A stretch of 64,000 nucleotides of DNA, taken from Pseudomonas sp. H3(2019). Its GTDB lineage: Bacteria; Pseudomonadota; Gammaproteobacteria; Pseudomonadales; Pseudomonadaceae. The notes under the pieces were generated by a model, which had not been told where the DNA came from, did not search any database, and saw only the letters and a program-made list of their open reading frames with translations. The DNA lies in contig NZ_VMSG01000014.1 of the NCBI RefSeq assembly GCF_007713465.1, positions 1-64,000 on the forward strand. The letters run 5' to 3'. Below are positions 37,285 through 46,715 of this stretch, in pieces. The position numbers were made by a program, and so were the translations under genes. How positions within the stretch are numbered: position 1 is the stretch's first letter; every line of letters starts with the position of its first letter.

Positions 37285-38656
37285 CAAGGGGGCTCCGTGA
37301 GCAGGCGTCGAGCAATGCGCCGGCCGCTTCAATAGTGAGGTTGCGTGCTTGCAGAGCGCCGAAACCCGGCTGCACTGCATCGCGAAAATAGAGGTCGTAA
37401 TGACCGGGGCTGACCGCCAGCAGGGTGACCGGCGCGATGTGCGCAGCGGCGCAGGAGCGCGAGCAACCGGACAAGTGAACCTGCAATCGGTCAGCCTGGC
37501 CTGGTAACAATGTGGCCAGTTGCAAGGCGTCGGCCTTGGTATCCGCCAAACCTTTTGCGCACCCGTCGGAACCGGTACAGGCAACCAGATGCGTCAAGGC
37601 TTGATCGGCGCACAGCAGAAAACCCAGGGCCTGCAGTCGCTCACTGAGCACCGGAGCATCCTGATGGCGAATGTTCGGCAGCAGCAGGCTTTGCCAAGGG
37701 GTCAAACGCAGGCTACCGTCACCGAACTCCTCAGCCAGACACGCCGCGCCTTTAAGCATCGAAGCATCCAGCCGCCCCAAGGGCGGGACAACGCCGATAT
37801 AGACCACGCCTTCCTGGCGCTGTGGATAAGTGCCGATGTGCAACCCTGAAGGCGACTCGGCACGCCGCCAATGACTGATCGGGGTCAGTGGCACACACTC
37901 AGCCAAAGCCTGCACCACCGACGCCAGCGAACGCTCGGCCAGCACATGCCGCATACGGGTTTGTTCCGGTCGTGCGAGGTCGAGAAACAGCTCCAGCACC
38001 GCCACAACCAAGGCGTGGCCATCGCTCAGCAACACCGCCCCTACGGGTGTGTCCGTAGGGCAACCCGCCAGACCGAAGGCCAGCAGTCGCTCACCATCGC
38101 GCTCAACGGCACTCAACCAAAGATCATGAGGATGTTCGAGCATCGCCAGCGCCTCACCGCCATCCAGCTGCACGGCAAACTTGGCCGACAGTTGGTGAAA
38201 ACGTTCGTGGCTTTGCAGGGAGGCGAGGATCTGCTCGGCCAGCGGGCGAGTATCGAACAGCATCTGCTTATCAATGCCAGCGCCAGGGCTGAGCATCAGG
38301 TTGCGCACATCATCGCCGGCCGCAGTCTTCGGGCCTAACCCGGCTGCCAGCAGGCTGTCGATCAATGGCCGGTGCTCGCTGCCAATCCCGCGAATTTGCA
38401 GGTTGGCGCGGTTGGTCGCTTCGATCACCCCACCGGCATAACGCTCCGCGGCGTCGGCCACGGCCACGGCCTGGGCGGCGCTGATCGCCCCACCGTTCAA
38501 TTTGATCCGGCAGATACCGCCGTCCAATGCCTGGACGATACGCAACAACCCCGGACAGGCCGAGGGGCGTAAGGTGGTGGTGGACGGGGATTGTGTCACG
38601 GGAAGACCGGCGGCTAGGGTGAGGCGCGGTATTATGCCTGCTTTGTTCGACGTCAT
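37277..38656 (-). CDS. cobG: Precorrin-3B synthase CobG
   Basis: A 459-residue member of the nitrite/sulfite reductase fold family that hydroxylates precorrin-3A in the aerobic pathway. It shows RPSACPGLLRIVQALDGGIC, LQIRGIGSEHRPLIDSLLAA, and the 4Fe-4S cysteine pattern CTGSDGCAKGLADTK with HLSGCSRSCAAAHIAPVTL. The true start may be a GTG at 38599, because a promoter-like GGCATAATACC (minus strand) overlaps the first codons of the longer frame. First gene of cobGHIJ. An unknown gene sits only 59 bases upstream on the same strand. Confidence 0.88.
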   Translation of the reverse strand: MTSNKAGIIPRLTLAAGLPVTQSPSTTTLRPSACPGLLRIVQALDGGICRIKLNGGAISAAQAVAVADAAERYAGGVIEATNRANLQIRGIGSEHRPLIDSLLAAGLGPKTAAGDDVRNLMLSPGAGIDKQMLFDTRPLAEQILASLQSHERFHQLSAKFAVQLDGGEALAMLEHPHDLWLSAVERDGERLLAFGLAGCPTDTPVGAVLLSDGHALVVAVLELFLDLARPEQTRMRHVLAERSLASVVQALAECVPLTPISHWRRAESPSGLHIGTYPQRQEGVVYIGVVPPLGRLDASMLKGAACLAEEFGDGSLRLTPWQSLLLPNIRHQDAPVLSERLQALGFLLCADQALTHLVACTGSDGCAKGLADTKADALQLATLLPGQADRLQVHLSGCSRSCAAAHIAPVTLLAVSPGHYDLYFRDAVQPGFGALQARNLTIEAAGALLDACSRSPLDA

Positions 38657-38715
38657 GAAAATGACTGCCCACGGAATCGACGAGTGAACGCCCCCGGCTA
38701 GCGATGGCGATCAAT

Positions 38716-39369
38716 CTACTGGAGCTTGAGTTCGAACTCCGAGATGGCAATTTCCTTGATGCGCCTTTCCAGGAAAGCCCTGTGTTGTTCGAACACCGAG
38801 CGATCAAGAAGAAAGCGGCCATAATGCTGCACTAACTTCGTCGTCTGCTCCTCCCACTTAAAGAAAAGAAACGCCTCAGGAACCGAGCGCGAACGCAACC
38901 TGAAATTGTTTACGGTCATGTTCAAACGTTGCTGGTTATCGCGCTCTACCGGCAGTATTTTAAAGTCACCCGCATCGGAGCTTGCCGAGTAAAACGCCTT
39001 GCTGGCCGATTTGTCTGCACTCAATGCGTCGAAGGCAGCACGTGTGACATTGGCCTGCGCCGCGTTGCCCCCTGCTATAAGGGAAGTCAAATAGACCTGA
39101 GCAACACTGCCGTAAAAATTCGGATGATGTATTTCGGTAATGGCATCGCCAAAAGGTATCCACCCCAGAAACTTCAAGGTGGCGGCGAAATACAAAAACC
39201 AGTCATCGAGCTGAGTGGTGTTGTCATATTTTTCGTCGGCGGCACAGCGTGCCAGTCGTACGCTATATCTGACATCACGCTTTTCTTCCCGCGACAACCC
39301 TGCCACACAGGTGATCAGACCGTTGCCAACAATCGCCGCACCGGGTTCTTTATTGTCCAATTCATTCAT
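38716..39369 (-). CDS. Unknown protein B of the GxG/GW family
   Basis: A 217-residue protein related to the products at 32200 and 32977. The shared N-terminal module reads GAAIVGNGLITCVAGLSREE ... WFLYFAATLKFLGWIPFGDA, with 56 residues from GNG to the Trp of GW. The alignment to the 32977 protein needs no gap across this block. A small Gly/Ala helix region, a strand-rich part (FKILPVERDNQQRLNMTV) and a C-terminal helix (LERRIKEIAISEFELKLQ) follow. It has no signal peptide. It lies inside the divergent cobG/cobL promoter region, with an AT-rich leader of its own. Function unknown. Confidence 0.7.
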   Translation of the reverse strand: MNELDNKEPGAAIVGNGLITCVAGLSREEKRDVRYSVRLARCAADEKYDNTTQLDDWFLYFAATLKFLGWIPFGDAITEIHHPNFYGSVAQVYLTSLIAGGNAAQANVTRAAFDALSADKSASKAFYSASSDAGDFKILPVERDNQQRLNMTVNNFRLRSRSVPEAFLFFKWEEQTTKLVQHYGRFLLDRSVFEQHRAFLERRIKEIAISEFELKLQ

Positions 39370-39650
39370 TTAAATTCATCCTTGAGTTATTAAATATCTA
39401 TTCGACCATCTGGATTAAAAACAAATACCTTATTTGAATATTCAACACTAAACGACCTTCACCCTCCCGACCATCCTGCAACTTCAACAACACATGTCAG
39501 CGCTATCGCCCTCAAACAACTCATCACTTTTATTATCGGTACACCTATAGAGATCACTGGATGTACAGAGCGAACTGACCAGCATCCCCTCAGCAAAGCT
39601 GCGTTATCATCTCGCCCTTATTGACCGCGTTTTTTGAGCAGAGGAACGGC

Positions 39651-40862
39651 ATGACCCCCTGGCTGACAGTGGTAGGCATCGGTGAAGACGGTTTCAAAGG
39701 CCTGGGCAAAAACGCTCGACGCGCATTGCTGGGCGCTTCACGGATTGTCGGTAGCCAACGGCAACTGGATCTGCTGCCCGTGTGCATCCGTGGCGAACGG
39801 CAGCTCTGGTCGAGTCCATTTTCCCTTGAGCCGGTACTGGCGCAACGCGGTGAGCCGATCTGCGTGCTGGCCAGCGGCGATCCGATGCTGTTCGGTGTGG
39901 GCGCCAGCCTGACGCGGCAAGTGCCGAGCAACGAGATGCTGATTATCCCGGCCCCCTCCTCTTGTTCATTGGCGGCCGCGCGAGTGGGCTGGCCGTTGCA
40001 AGAAGTCGTCACGCTGTCAGTGGTCGCCCGGCCCATTGCTGCTCTGAACGCACAGTTGTTCAGCGGTGTTCGTCTGCTGGTGCTCAGCAACGACGGACAC
40101 AGCCCTGCCGCAATTGCCGCGCTGTTGTGCGAGCGCGGTTTCGGGCCGAGCCGGATGACCGTGCTGGAACACCTGGGCGGCGAGAGCGAACGTCGTATCG
40201 ATGGCATCGCCAACGACTGGACCGAGCCGCTGATCGCCGACCTCAACCTGGTCGCCATCGAATGCCTTGCCGAACCCGATGCTCCGCGCTTGTCGCGCCT
40301 GGCTGGCTTGCCAGACGCCGCCTTCAAGCACGACGGCCAACTGACCAAACGCGACGTACGCGCCATCACCCTCGCGCGTCTGGCGCCGGTGCCCGGTGAA
40401 TTGTTGTGGGACGTCGGCGCCGGCAGCGGCTCGATCGGCATCGAGTGGATGCGGGCACATCCGAGTTGCCGCACGTTGGCCATCGAGGCCGATGCGGGCC
40501 GCCAGCAACTGATCGAACACAACCGCGACGCCCTCGGCGTGCCCGGCCTGCAACTGATTCGTGGCAGCGCGCCGCAGGCGTTGGCCGGTCTTGAGCGACC
40601 CGACGCTATCTTCATCGGTGGCGGCGTGACCCGTGACGGCGTGCTCGACACCTGTTGGGCACAGCTCAAACCCGGCGGTCGGCTGGTCGCCAACGCGGTC
40701 ACCCTGCAAAGCGAAATGACCTTGATGGCCTGGCGCGAACAACACGGTGGCGAGCTGACGCGGATTCATATCGCTCAGGCGCAACCGCTGGGAGAGTTCG
40801 ACACCTGGCGCCAGGCATTGCCGATCACCTTGCTTGACGTGGTTAAACCCTTCGATGCGTGA
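39651..40862 (+). CDS. cobL: Precorrin-6Y methyltransferase/decarboxylase CobL (CbiE-CbiT)
   Basis: A 403-residue bifunctional enzyme methylating C5 and C15 and decarboxylating the C12 acetate. The N-terminal CbiE domain shows [20 protein letters not shown] and [20 protein letters not shown]. The C-terminal CbiT domain has the Rossmann SAM loop [20 protein letters not shown] and [19 protein letters not shown]. The start at 39651 has GAGG eight bases upstream; an earlier in-frame start at 39621 is unlikely. It overlaps cbiD by eight bases. Confidence 0.93.
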   Translation: MTPWLTVVGIGEDGFKGLGKNARRALLGASRIVGSQRQLDLLPVCIRGERQLWSSPFSLEPVLAQRGEPICVLASGDPMLFGVGASLTRQVPSNEMLIIPAPSSCSLAAARVGWPLQEVVTLSVVARPIAALNAQLFSGVRLLVLSNDGHSPAAIAALLCERGFGPSRMTVLEHLGGESERRIDGIANDWTEPLIADLNLVAIECLAEPDAPRLSRLAGLPDAAFKHDGQLTKRDVRAITLARLAPVPGELLWDVGAGSGSIGIEWMRAHPSCRTLAIEADAGRQQLIEHNRDALGVPGLQLIRGSAPQALAGLERPDAIFIGGGVTRDGVLDTCWAQLKPGGRLVANAVTLQSEMTLMAWREQHGGELTRIHIAQAQPLGEFDTWRQALPITLLDVVKPFDA

Positions 40863-41952
40863 CGAAACCGCCGAACAACCCGCGCCCCTGCGCAGCGGCC
40901 TGACTACCGGCAGTTGCGCCACTGCCACCAGCCTCGCCGCCGCGCGCCTGCTGCTCGGTGCGGTGACTAGTGATGCGGTGGAGATTGTGCTGCCCAAAGG
41001 CAAACAGGTGCAGATGCGCCTGGAGTTTTGTCGACTGACTGCCGACGGTGCCGAAGCCGGAACGATCAAGGATGCCGGCGATGACCCGGACGTAACCCAC
41101 GGTGCGTTGCTCTACAGCCAGGTGCGTTTGATCAGCGAACCCGGTATTCGTTTCTGCGCCGGCAAAGGCGTCGGCACTGTCACGCGTCCGGGGCTGGTAT
41201 TGAGTGTCGGCGAACCGGCGATCAATCCGGTGCCGCGCAAGATGATCACCGACCACCTGCTGTTACTGGCCCAGGAGTTCAGCTACAGCGGCGGTTTTGA
41301 GGTGACGATCAACGTCGAGGACGGCGAGGCCCTGGCGCTGAAAACCATGAACCCGCGATTGGGCATTCTTGGCGGGCTGTCGATCCTCGGCACCAGCGGC
41401 ATCGTCCGGCCGTTTTCCTGCGCGGCGTACATCGCCTCGATCCACCAGGGCATCGACGTCGCCAAAACCAACGGTTACCTGCACATCGCCGCCTGCACCG
41501 GCAACGCCAGCGAAGACACCATGCGCCGGGTCTACGACCTGCCGGAAATCGCCCTGATCGAAATGGGCGACTTCGTCGGCGCAGTGCTCAAACATCTGCG
41601 CAAAGTGCCTGTGGATAAACTGAGTATTTGCGGCGGCTTCGGCAAGATCAGCAAACTCGCCGCCGGACATATGGATCTGCACAGCCGCCACTCCAGCATC
41701 GACCTGCCGCAACTGGCCGAATGGGCCGCGGACGTTGGTGCAGACGCAGCCTTGCAGCAAGGCATCCGCGAGGCCAATACCAGTCAGCAAGCCTTGGCGA
41801 TGGCCAGCGCCGCCGGTATTGCCCTCGGCGATGCAGTGTGCCGGCACGCGCTGGATTTCGCCCGTAGCGTAGTACCCAAACAGGTTCAGGTCGAAGTGTT
41901 TGCCATCGATCGCCAGGGTGGCATCGTCGGCCATGCCGGAGCTTTTCAATGA
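40855..41952 (+). CDS. cbiD: Cobalt-precorrin-5B C1-methyltransferase CbiD
   Basis: A 365-residue CbiD-family protein. Signatures are [20 protein letters not shown], the conserved [39 protein letters not shown], and [20 protein letters not shown]. In the pathway it methylates C1 with loss of the two-carbon bridge, the job done by CobF in strict aerobic sets; no cobF is present here. The ATG overlaps the cobL stop (ATGCGTGA). Confidence 0.93.
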   Translation: MRDETAEQPAPLRSGLTTGSCATATSLAAARLLLGAVTSDAVEIVLPKGKQVQMRLEFCRLTADGAEAGTIKDAGDDPDVTHGALLYSQVRLISEPGIRFCAGKGVGTVTRPGLVLSVGEPAINPVPRKMITDHLLLLAQEFSYSGGFEVTINVEDGEALALKTMNPRLGILGGLSILGTSGIVRPFSCAAYIASIHQGIDVAKTNGYLHIAACTGNASEDTMRRVYDLPEIALIEMGDFVGAVLKHLRKVPVDKLSICGGFGKISKLAAGHMDLHSRHSSIDLPQLAEWAADVGADAALQQGIREANTSQQALAMASAAGIALGDAVCRHALDFARSVVPKQVQVEVFAIDRQGGIVGHAGAFQ

Positions 41953-42671
41953 AACGTCTGTTGCTGCTCGGCGGCGTCACCGAAGCCCTGTCGATTGCCC
42001 GAACCCTCGGCCCGCAACACATCTACAGCCTGGCGGGCGTGGGTCGGGTGCCGACCGACCTGAATTGCCAGGTGCGCGTCGGTGGCTATGGTGGCGCTGA
42101 AGGCCTGACGCAATTCATCAAGGATCAAGGCATCGATCTATTGCTCGACGCCACCCACCCCTACGCCGCACAAATCAGCCGGAACGCCGCCACCGCCGCG
42201 CAACAAAGCGGCATCCCGTGCTGGGCACTGCGTCGCCCGGCATGGCAAGCGCAGGCCGGGGATGACTGGCGCGAAGTCAGCGACTGGGCCGAGCTGATCG
42301 AAGCGCTAAGACCGTTCAAGCGTCCACTGTTCACCCTGGGCCGCGAGCCGTTGCAGCACCTGGATGAAATCCCGCTCGAGCAGTTCTGGACCCTGCGCGC
42401 GCTGGAGGTTTATCCCGGCAACGAGCGCTGCGAAGTGATCGGCGCACGCGGACCGTTTTTCATCGAAGACGAACGCACGCTGTTCGAACGCCGGCAGATC
42501 GATGTGCTGATCAGCAAAAACAGCGGCAGCAGCGCCACCGACCCCAAGCTTGAAGTGGCCCGCGAACGCGGGGTGCCGGTGTTGATCCTCAAGCGGCCAG
42601 AGTTGCCGGGGGTTGAGCGGGAGTTTGGGAGTGTGATTGAGGTGCTGGAGGCACTGAAAACTCTCGGATAG
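41949..42671 (+). CDS. cobK: Precorrin-6A reductase CobK
   Basis: A 240-residue NADPH-dependent reductase. Family features are [50 protein letters not shown], and [20 protein letters not shown] near the end. It reduces precorrin-6A in the corrin pathway. ATGA overlap with cbiD marks it as the last gene of cobL-cbiD-cobK. A palindromic repeat begins eight bases after the stop. Confidence 0.93.
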   Translation: MKRLLLLGGVTEALSIARTLGPQHIYSLAGVGRVPTDLNCQVRVGGYGGAEGLTQFIKDQGIDLLLDATHPYAAQISRNAATAAQQSGIPCWALRRPAWQAQAGDDWREVSDWAELIEALRPFKRPLFTLGREPLQHLDEIPLEQFWTLRALEVYPGNERCEVIGARGPFFIEDERTLFERRQIDVLISKNSGSSATDPKLEVARERGVPVLILKRPELPGVEREFGSVIEVLEALKTLG

Positions 42672-42678
42672 AACTGAT

Positions 42679-42781
42679 GATCGTTCCCACGCTCCCGCGT
42701 GGGAATGCAGCCCGTGACGCTCTGCGTCACTGGACGCGGAGCGTCCCCTGAGGCATTCCCACGCGGAGCGTGGGAACGATC
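42679..42781. repeat. Pseudomonas palindromic repeat, GATCGTTCCCACGC type, copy 1
   Basis: A 103-bp composite palindrome. The outer arms GATCGTTCCCACGC and its mirror ending GTGGGAACGATC enclose two inner hairpins (GACGCTCTGCGTC and GGACGCGGAGCGTCC). The same element recurs at 46574, 48154 and, as a half copy, at 59572. It follows cobK. Confidence 0.92.
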
Positions 42782-42934
42782 AGTATGGGAGCGGGCCGCG
42801 CCGCACTCCCACAAGAAGCCGCTACACTCTTCTGCAAATACGCTGCGACACCACACCGCACGGCGGTTTTTTACTTATCGCCCCCGATCAGGCTAAATAC
42901 CCGGCTTGATCACCCACCCAATCGGATATGCCCC

Positions 42935-43336
42935 ATGTCCCGACAACGGCTAGCATTTGCCTGGATTGCCTGCTTCGCAGTGCTGTTCAACATGCTTGCC
43001 ATGCCGATGTCCGGCGCGATGGCACAAGGTGCCGGTCAGTCGCCGGCCGAGCAATTGTTGTGGGGCAGCTTCTGCTCGTCCAGCGGGACGAAGCTGGTGG
43101 CGATTTCTTTGGGCAAGCTTGAACAAAAAGCCCCTTCGAACGACGATCACTCGAACATGCAGCATTGCTGGTGCTGCTCTGGCTCGGCGCCTTTGGTGGC
43201 GTTGCCGGGCCATGTTCCGCAGCTGTATTTCACGCGCTTCGAGGCCAATCGAAGCCGACCAGCGCCGACCCTCGACCTGCCCACGCCACGCCAGCAATGG
43301 CCCAGCCTGAATCCCCGCGCTTCTCCTCTAGTCTGA
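42935..43336 (+). CDS. DUF2946 family protein
   Basis: A 133-residue secreted or membrane protein. An N-terminal hydrophobic signal (FAWIACFAVLFNMLAMPMSG) is followed by LLWGSFCSSSGTKL and a His/Cys motif NMQHCWCCSGS, typical of DUF2946 proteins near copper genes. It probably handles copper in the periplasm, but no member's activity is known to me. It is the first of a run with the PCu(A)C chaperone, a second DUF2946 protein and the copper receptor. Confidence 0.75.
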   Translation: MSRQRLAFAWIACFAVLFNMLAMPMSGAMAQGAGQSPAEQLLWGSFCSSSGTKLVAISLGKLEQKAPSNDDHSNMQHCWCCSGSAPLVALPGHVPQLYFTRFEANRSRPAPTLDLPTPRQQWPSLNPRASPLV

Positions 43337-43383
43337 TTACCGTCGCAATTGATCTGCGTGTTTAATCGTTCTGGAGAACTGCC

Positions 43384-43863
43384 ATGCTGAAGAAACTCAT
43401 CGTTCTAGCCGCCCTGCTGCTGCCCGCGTGCTTTGTCAATGCTCACGAATACAAAGCCGGCGAACTGGAAATCGCCCACCCTTGGTCGCAAGAGCTACCG
43501 CCCAACGCGCCAACGGTTGCGGCCTATTTCGTGATTCACAACAACGGTAAAACCGCCGATCGCCTGCTCAGCGTTGCTTCGCCGATCTCGGGCAAGGCCG
43601 AGCTGCACGAACATGTGATGCAAAATGACTTGATGAAAATGCAGCAAGTGCCGAGCGTCGAGATTCCGGCGGGCGGCGACATCACATTTGCGCCGATGGC
43701 TTATCACGTGATGTTGCTGGAGCTTAAAGACCGCAGCCTGCTGAACGACGGCAAGCGCTTCCCGCTGACCCTTCATTTCGAAAAATCCGGCGACGTGACC
43801 GTTGAGGTCGCCGTACAGAAACAACCGCCCGCCGGCACCGAAGAGCACAAACACGCCCAGTAA
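43384..43863 (+). CDS. Periplasmic copper chaperone PCu(A)C
   Basis: A 159-residue protein with a signal peptide (MLKKLIVLAALLLPACFVNA). The Met/His copper motif is visible as ELHEHVMQNDLMKM followed by the C-terminal half PMAYHVML, close to the family pattern of His-Met, Met, then HxM. Such proteins deliver Cu(I) to cytochrome oxidase CuA sites or other targets. It ends in a His-rich tail (EEHKHAQ). It sits 47 bases after the DUF2946 gene. Confidence 0.9.
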   Translation: MLKKLIVLAALLLPACFVNAHEYKAGELEIAHPWSQELPPNAPTVAAYFVIHNNGKTADRLLSVASPISGKAELHEHVMQNDLMKMQQVPSVEIPAGGDITFAPMAYHVMLLELKDRSLLNDGKRFPLTLHFEKSGDVTVEVAVQKQPPAGTEEHKHAQ

Positions 43864-43881
43864 TCACAGCCTGCCCCCCCT

Positions 43882-44337
43882 GTGAACGCACGGCGCTCGC
43901 TCAGCGTCAGGCAATCGGTACCGCGTAAGACCTCGCTGAAGGTGGCGCGCGGTAGCTGGATCAGCCTGTTCGCCATGTTGATGATCTTTATCGGCCCACT
44001 GATTTCTCAGTCGATGCCGATGGGTCAACGCATGCCGATGCCTATGAACATGTCGATGGACATGAGCATGGACATGTCGGCGAATGCCCACGCCGAGCAA
44101 GACGCACAAGCGGTTGCCGAACACTGCGCACCCAAACCTGAGCATCATGCGCTCTGGGAGAAGTGCGGTTATTGCAGCCTGCTCTTCAACTGCCCCGCGC
44201 TGCCCGGCAGCCTGTCGTTCGCTGCCTTCGACACCCCGCCCGCCCACACCTTCATCAGCCCCGCCCCCCGCCTGGGCCATGCCCGGCAAACCGTCTTCCC
44301 CGGCGCCCGCACCCGCGCCCCGCCCATCGTCGCGTAA
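43882..44337 (+). CDS. Met-rich DUF2946-like protein
   Basis: A 151-residue protein starting at GTG. After a membrane segment (SWISLFAMLMIFIGPLISQS) there is a striking Met-rich run (MPMGQRMPMPMNMSMDMSMD) suited to Cu(I) binding, then EHCAPKPEHHALWEKCGYCS with His/Cys pairs, as in DUF2946 proteins. The gene is 18 bases after the PCu(A)C stop. The C-terminal 50 residues are rich in Pro and Arg and may be poorly conserved. Start choice is tentative. Confidence 0.68.
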   Translation: MNARRSLSVRQSVPRKTSLKVARGSWISLFAMLMIFIGPLISQSMPMGQRMPMPMNMSMDMSMDMSANAHAEQDAQAVAEHCAPKPEHHALWEKCGYCSLLFNCPALPGSLSFAAFDTPPAHTFISPAPRLGHARQTVFPGARTRAPPIVA

Positions 44338-44426
44338 ACACCCTCCACTACTCATACGGCCGACTGTAGAGAACGACAGCCGCAGGCTGCTGGCCGTGTT
44401 GTTGACGACTGATTGATGGAACCTTT

Positions 44427-46544
44427 ATGTCCAGGTTTTCTGCTGACACACGCTTGAGCGCTGCTCAGGCAATTTTCGCCCTGAACGCGCCACGCGCCCA
44501 TTTCAAACAGGCCACTGCCATTCTGTGCGGTGCCCTGCTTTCCCCGTTGGCCAGCGCGACCGAGCAACCGATAGACCACAGCCAACACACTGAAGAGCTG
44601 AGCCCGACGGTCATCACCGCGATCGCCCCAAGTTCGCCGCTGACGATCGTCACCAACCCCAAAGACCCGCGCCAACCGGTGCCGGCCAGCGACGGCGGTG
44701 ACTACCTGAAGACCATTCCCGGCTTCGCGCTGGTTCGCAATGGCGGCACCAACGGTGATCCGGTGCTGCGCGGCATGTTCGGCTCAAGGCTGAACATTCT
44801 CACCAACGGCGGCATGATCCTCGGTGCCTGCCCTGGCCGGATGGACGCCCCGACCTCCTACATTTCACCGGAAACCTACGACAAGCTGACCGTGATCAAA
44901 GGCCCGCAAACCGTACTCTGGGGACCTGGAGCTTCTGCCGGCACCATCCTGTTCGACCGCGAGCCGGAAAGCTTCGGCGAGCTGGGCACCCGAGTGAACG
45001 CCAGCCTGCTGGCCGGCTCCAACGGGCGTTTCGATAAACTCGTCGACGCCGCTGCCGGTGGCCCGCAGGGCTACATACGGGTGATCGGCAACACCGCGCA
45101 CGCCGACGATTATCGTGACGGCAACAACGACACCGTACCGTCGCGCTATGACAAATGGAACGGCGATGTCGCCCTGGGCTGGACGCCGGATGCCGACACG
45201 CTGCTGGAATTGACCGCCGGCAAGGGCGACGGCGAGGCACGTTCCGCCGGTCGCGGGATGGACGGTTCGCAGTTCAAGCGCGAAAGCCTGGGCCTGCGTT
45301 TCGAGAAGTCGAACCTCGGCGAAGTGCTGGATAAAGTCGAAGCGCAGGTCTATTACAACTACGCCGACCACGTGATGGACAACTACACCCTGCGCACGCC
45401 GTCCGGCACCGGAATGATGGCCGGACCGATGGCCTCCAACGTCGACCGCCGCACCCTCGGTGCACGGATCAAGGCCACCTGGCGCTGGGCCGATGTGCAG
45501 TTGATCAGCGGCATCGATGCGCAAACCAACGAACACCGCCAGCGCGCCGCCATGGGCATCGACACCTACAAGGACGTGCCGCGCAACAAGGATGCGGACT
45601 TCCATAACTACGGCGTTTTCAGTGAGCTGACCTGGTACGCCGCCGACCGTGATCGCCTCATCTCCGGTGCGCGACTGGACCGCGCCTCAGCCAAAGATTT
45701 TCGCCAGACCATCGGCTCCGGGAAGAACCCGACGGCCGACGAGACCCGCGCCGACACGCTGCCGAGCGGTTTCGTGCGCTATGAGCACGACCTGGCGGAC
45801 AGTCCGACCACGCTCTATGCCGGTCTCGGCCACGCTGAACGGTTCCCGGATTACTGGGAGCTGTTCTCGCCAAAATCCGGCCCGGTCGGTTCGCTCAACG
45901 CCTTCGATTCGATCAAGCCGGAGAAAACCACCCAGCTCGATGTCGGCCTGCAATACAAAACCCAGGACCTCGAAGCCTGGGTCTCGGGTTACGTCGGCGA
46001 AGTGCACGACTATATCCTGTTCGATTACACCCCCGGCATGATGGGCATGACCTCACGGGCCGAAAACATCAATGCGCGAATCATGGGTGGCGAACTCGGC
46101 GCAGCCTACAACCTCACCTCCCATTGGAAAGCCGACGCGACCCTGGCCTACGCCTGGGGCAAAGACACCACCCACGACACGGCACTGCCGCAAATGCCGC
46201 CGCTGGAGGCGCGTTTCGGCCTGACCTACAGCGAAGACCACTGGAGCGCCGGCGCCTTGTGGCGAGTGGTTGCAGCGCAAAACCGCATCGAGCAGAACAA
46301 GGGCAACGTGGTCGGCAAGGACTACGACAAAAGCCCAGGCTTCGGCGTGTTCTCGCTCAACGGTGCCTACCGGATCGACAAACACTGGAAGGTCAGTACC
46401 GGCGTCGACAACCTGTTTGGCAAGGCCTACGCCGAGCACTTGAACCTGGCCGGCAACGCCGGGTTCGGCTACCCGGCCAATGACCCGCAAGCGATCAACG
46501 AACCAGGGCGCACGTTCTGGACCAAGGTCGATATGAGCTTCTAA
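44427..46544 (+). CDS. oprC: TonB-dependent copper receptor OprC
   Basis: A 705-residue outer-membrane receptor. After a leader (about 1-45) come the plug domain (TNPKDPRQPVPASDGGDYLK, LRGMFGSRLNIL, IKGPQTVLWGPGASAGTI) and a 22-strand barrel ending in the aromatic TFWTKVDMSF. The copper-site pattern known for OprC is intact: CxxxM as Cys135-Met139 (ACPGRM) and HxM as His315-Met317 (DHVMD). This argues against a cobalamin receptor despite the nearby cob genes. It is downstream of the copper chaperone genes and upstream of a PepSY protein. Confidence 0.93.
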   Translation: MSRFSADTRLSAAQAIFALNAPRAHFKQATAILCGALLSPLASATEQPIDHSQHTEELSPTVITAIAPSSPLTIVTNPKDPRQPVPASDGGDYLKTIPGFALVRNGGTNGDPVLRGMFGSRLNILTNGGMILGACPGRMDAPTSYISPETYDKLTVIKGPQTVLWGPGASAGTILFDREPESFGELGTRVNASLLAGSNGRFDKLVDAAAGGPQGYIRVIGNTAHADDYRDGNNDTVPSRYDKWNGDVALGWTPDADTLLELTAGKGDGEARSAGRGMDGSQFKRESLGLRFEKSNLGEVLDKVEAQVYYNYADHVMDNYTLRTPSGTGMMAGPMASNVDRRTLGARIKATWRWADVQLISGIDAQTNEHRQRAAMGIDTYKDVPRNKDADFHNYGVFSELTWYAADRDRLISGARLDRASAKDFRQTIGSGKNPTADETRADTLPSGFVRYEHDLADSPTTLYAGLGHAERFPDYWELFSPKSGPVGSLNAFDSIKPEKTTQLDVGLQYKTQDLEAWVSGYVGEVHDYILFDYTPGMMGMTSRAENINARIMGGELGAAYNLTSHWKADATLAYAWGKDTTHDTALPQMPPLEARFGLTYSEDHWSAGALWRVVAAQNRIEQNKGNVVGKDYDKSPGFGVFSLNGAYRIDKHWKVSTGVDNLFGKAYAEHLNLAGNAGFGYPANDPQAINEPGRTFWTKVDMSF

Positions 46545-46573
46545 AACACATCGCAGGCAAGACTGCATTTAAG

Positions 46574-46676
46574 GATCGTTCCCACGCTCCTGCGTGGGAA
46601 TGCAGCCCGTGACGCTCTGCGTCACTGGACGCGGAGCGTCCCTTGAGGCATTCCCCCGCAGAGCGCGGGAACGATC
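46574..46676. repeat. GATCGTTCCCACGC-type repeat, copy 2
   Basis: A second 103-bp copy of the composite palindrome, nearly identical to copy 1 except for a few changes in the right arm (TTCCCCCGCAGAGCGCGGGA). It lies between oprC and the PepSY gene. Confidence 0.92.
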
Positions 46677-46715
46677 ATCAAACAACAAAAATCCATGCCA
46701 AGCGGAGCGCTCTTG

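Noticed and set aside
44427..46544. Receptor as a BtuB-type cobalamin receptor
   Set aside because: The location near cob genes invites this, but the CxxxM and HxM copper motifs and the adjoining copper chaperones favour OprC.
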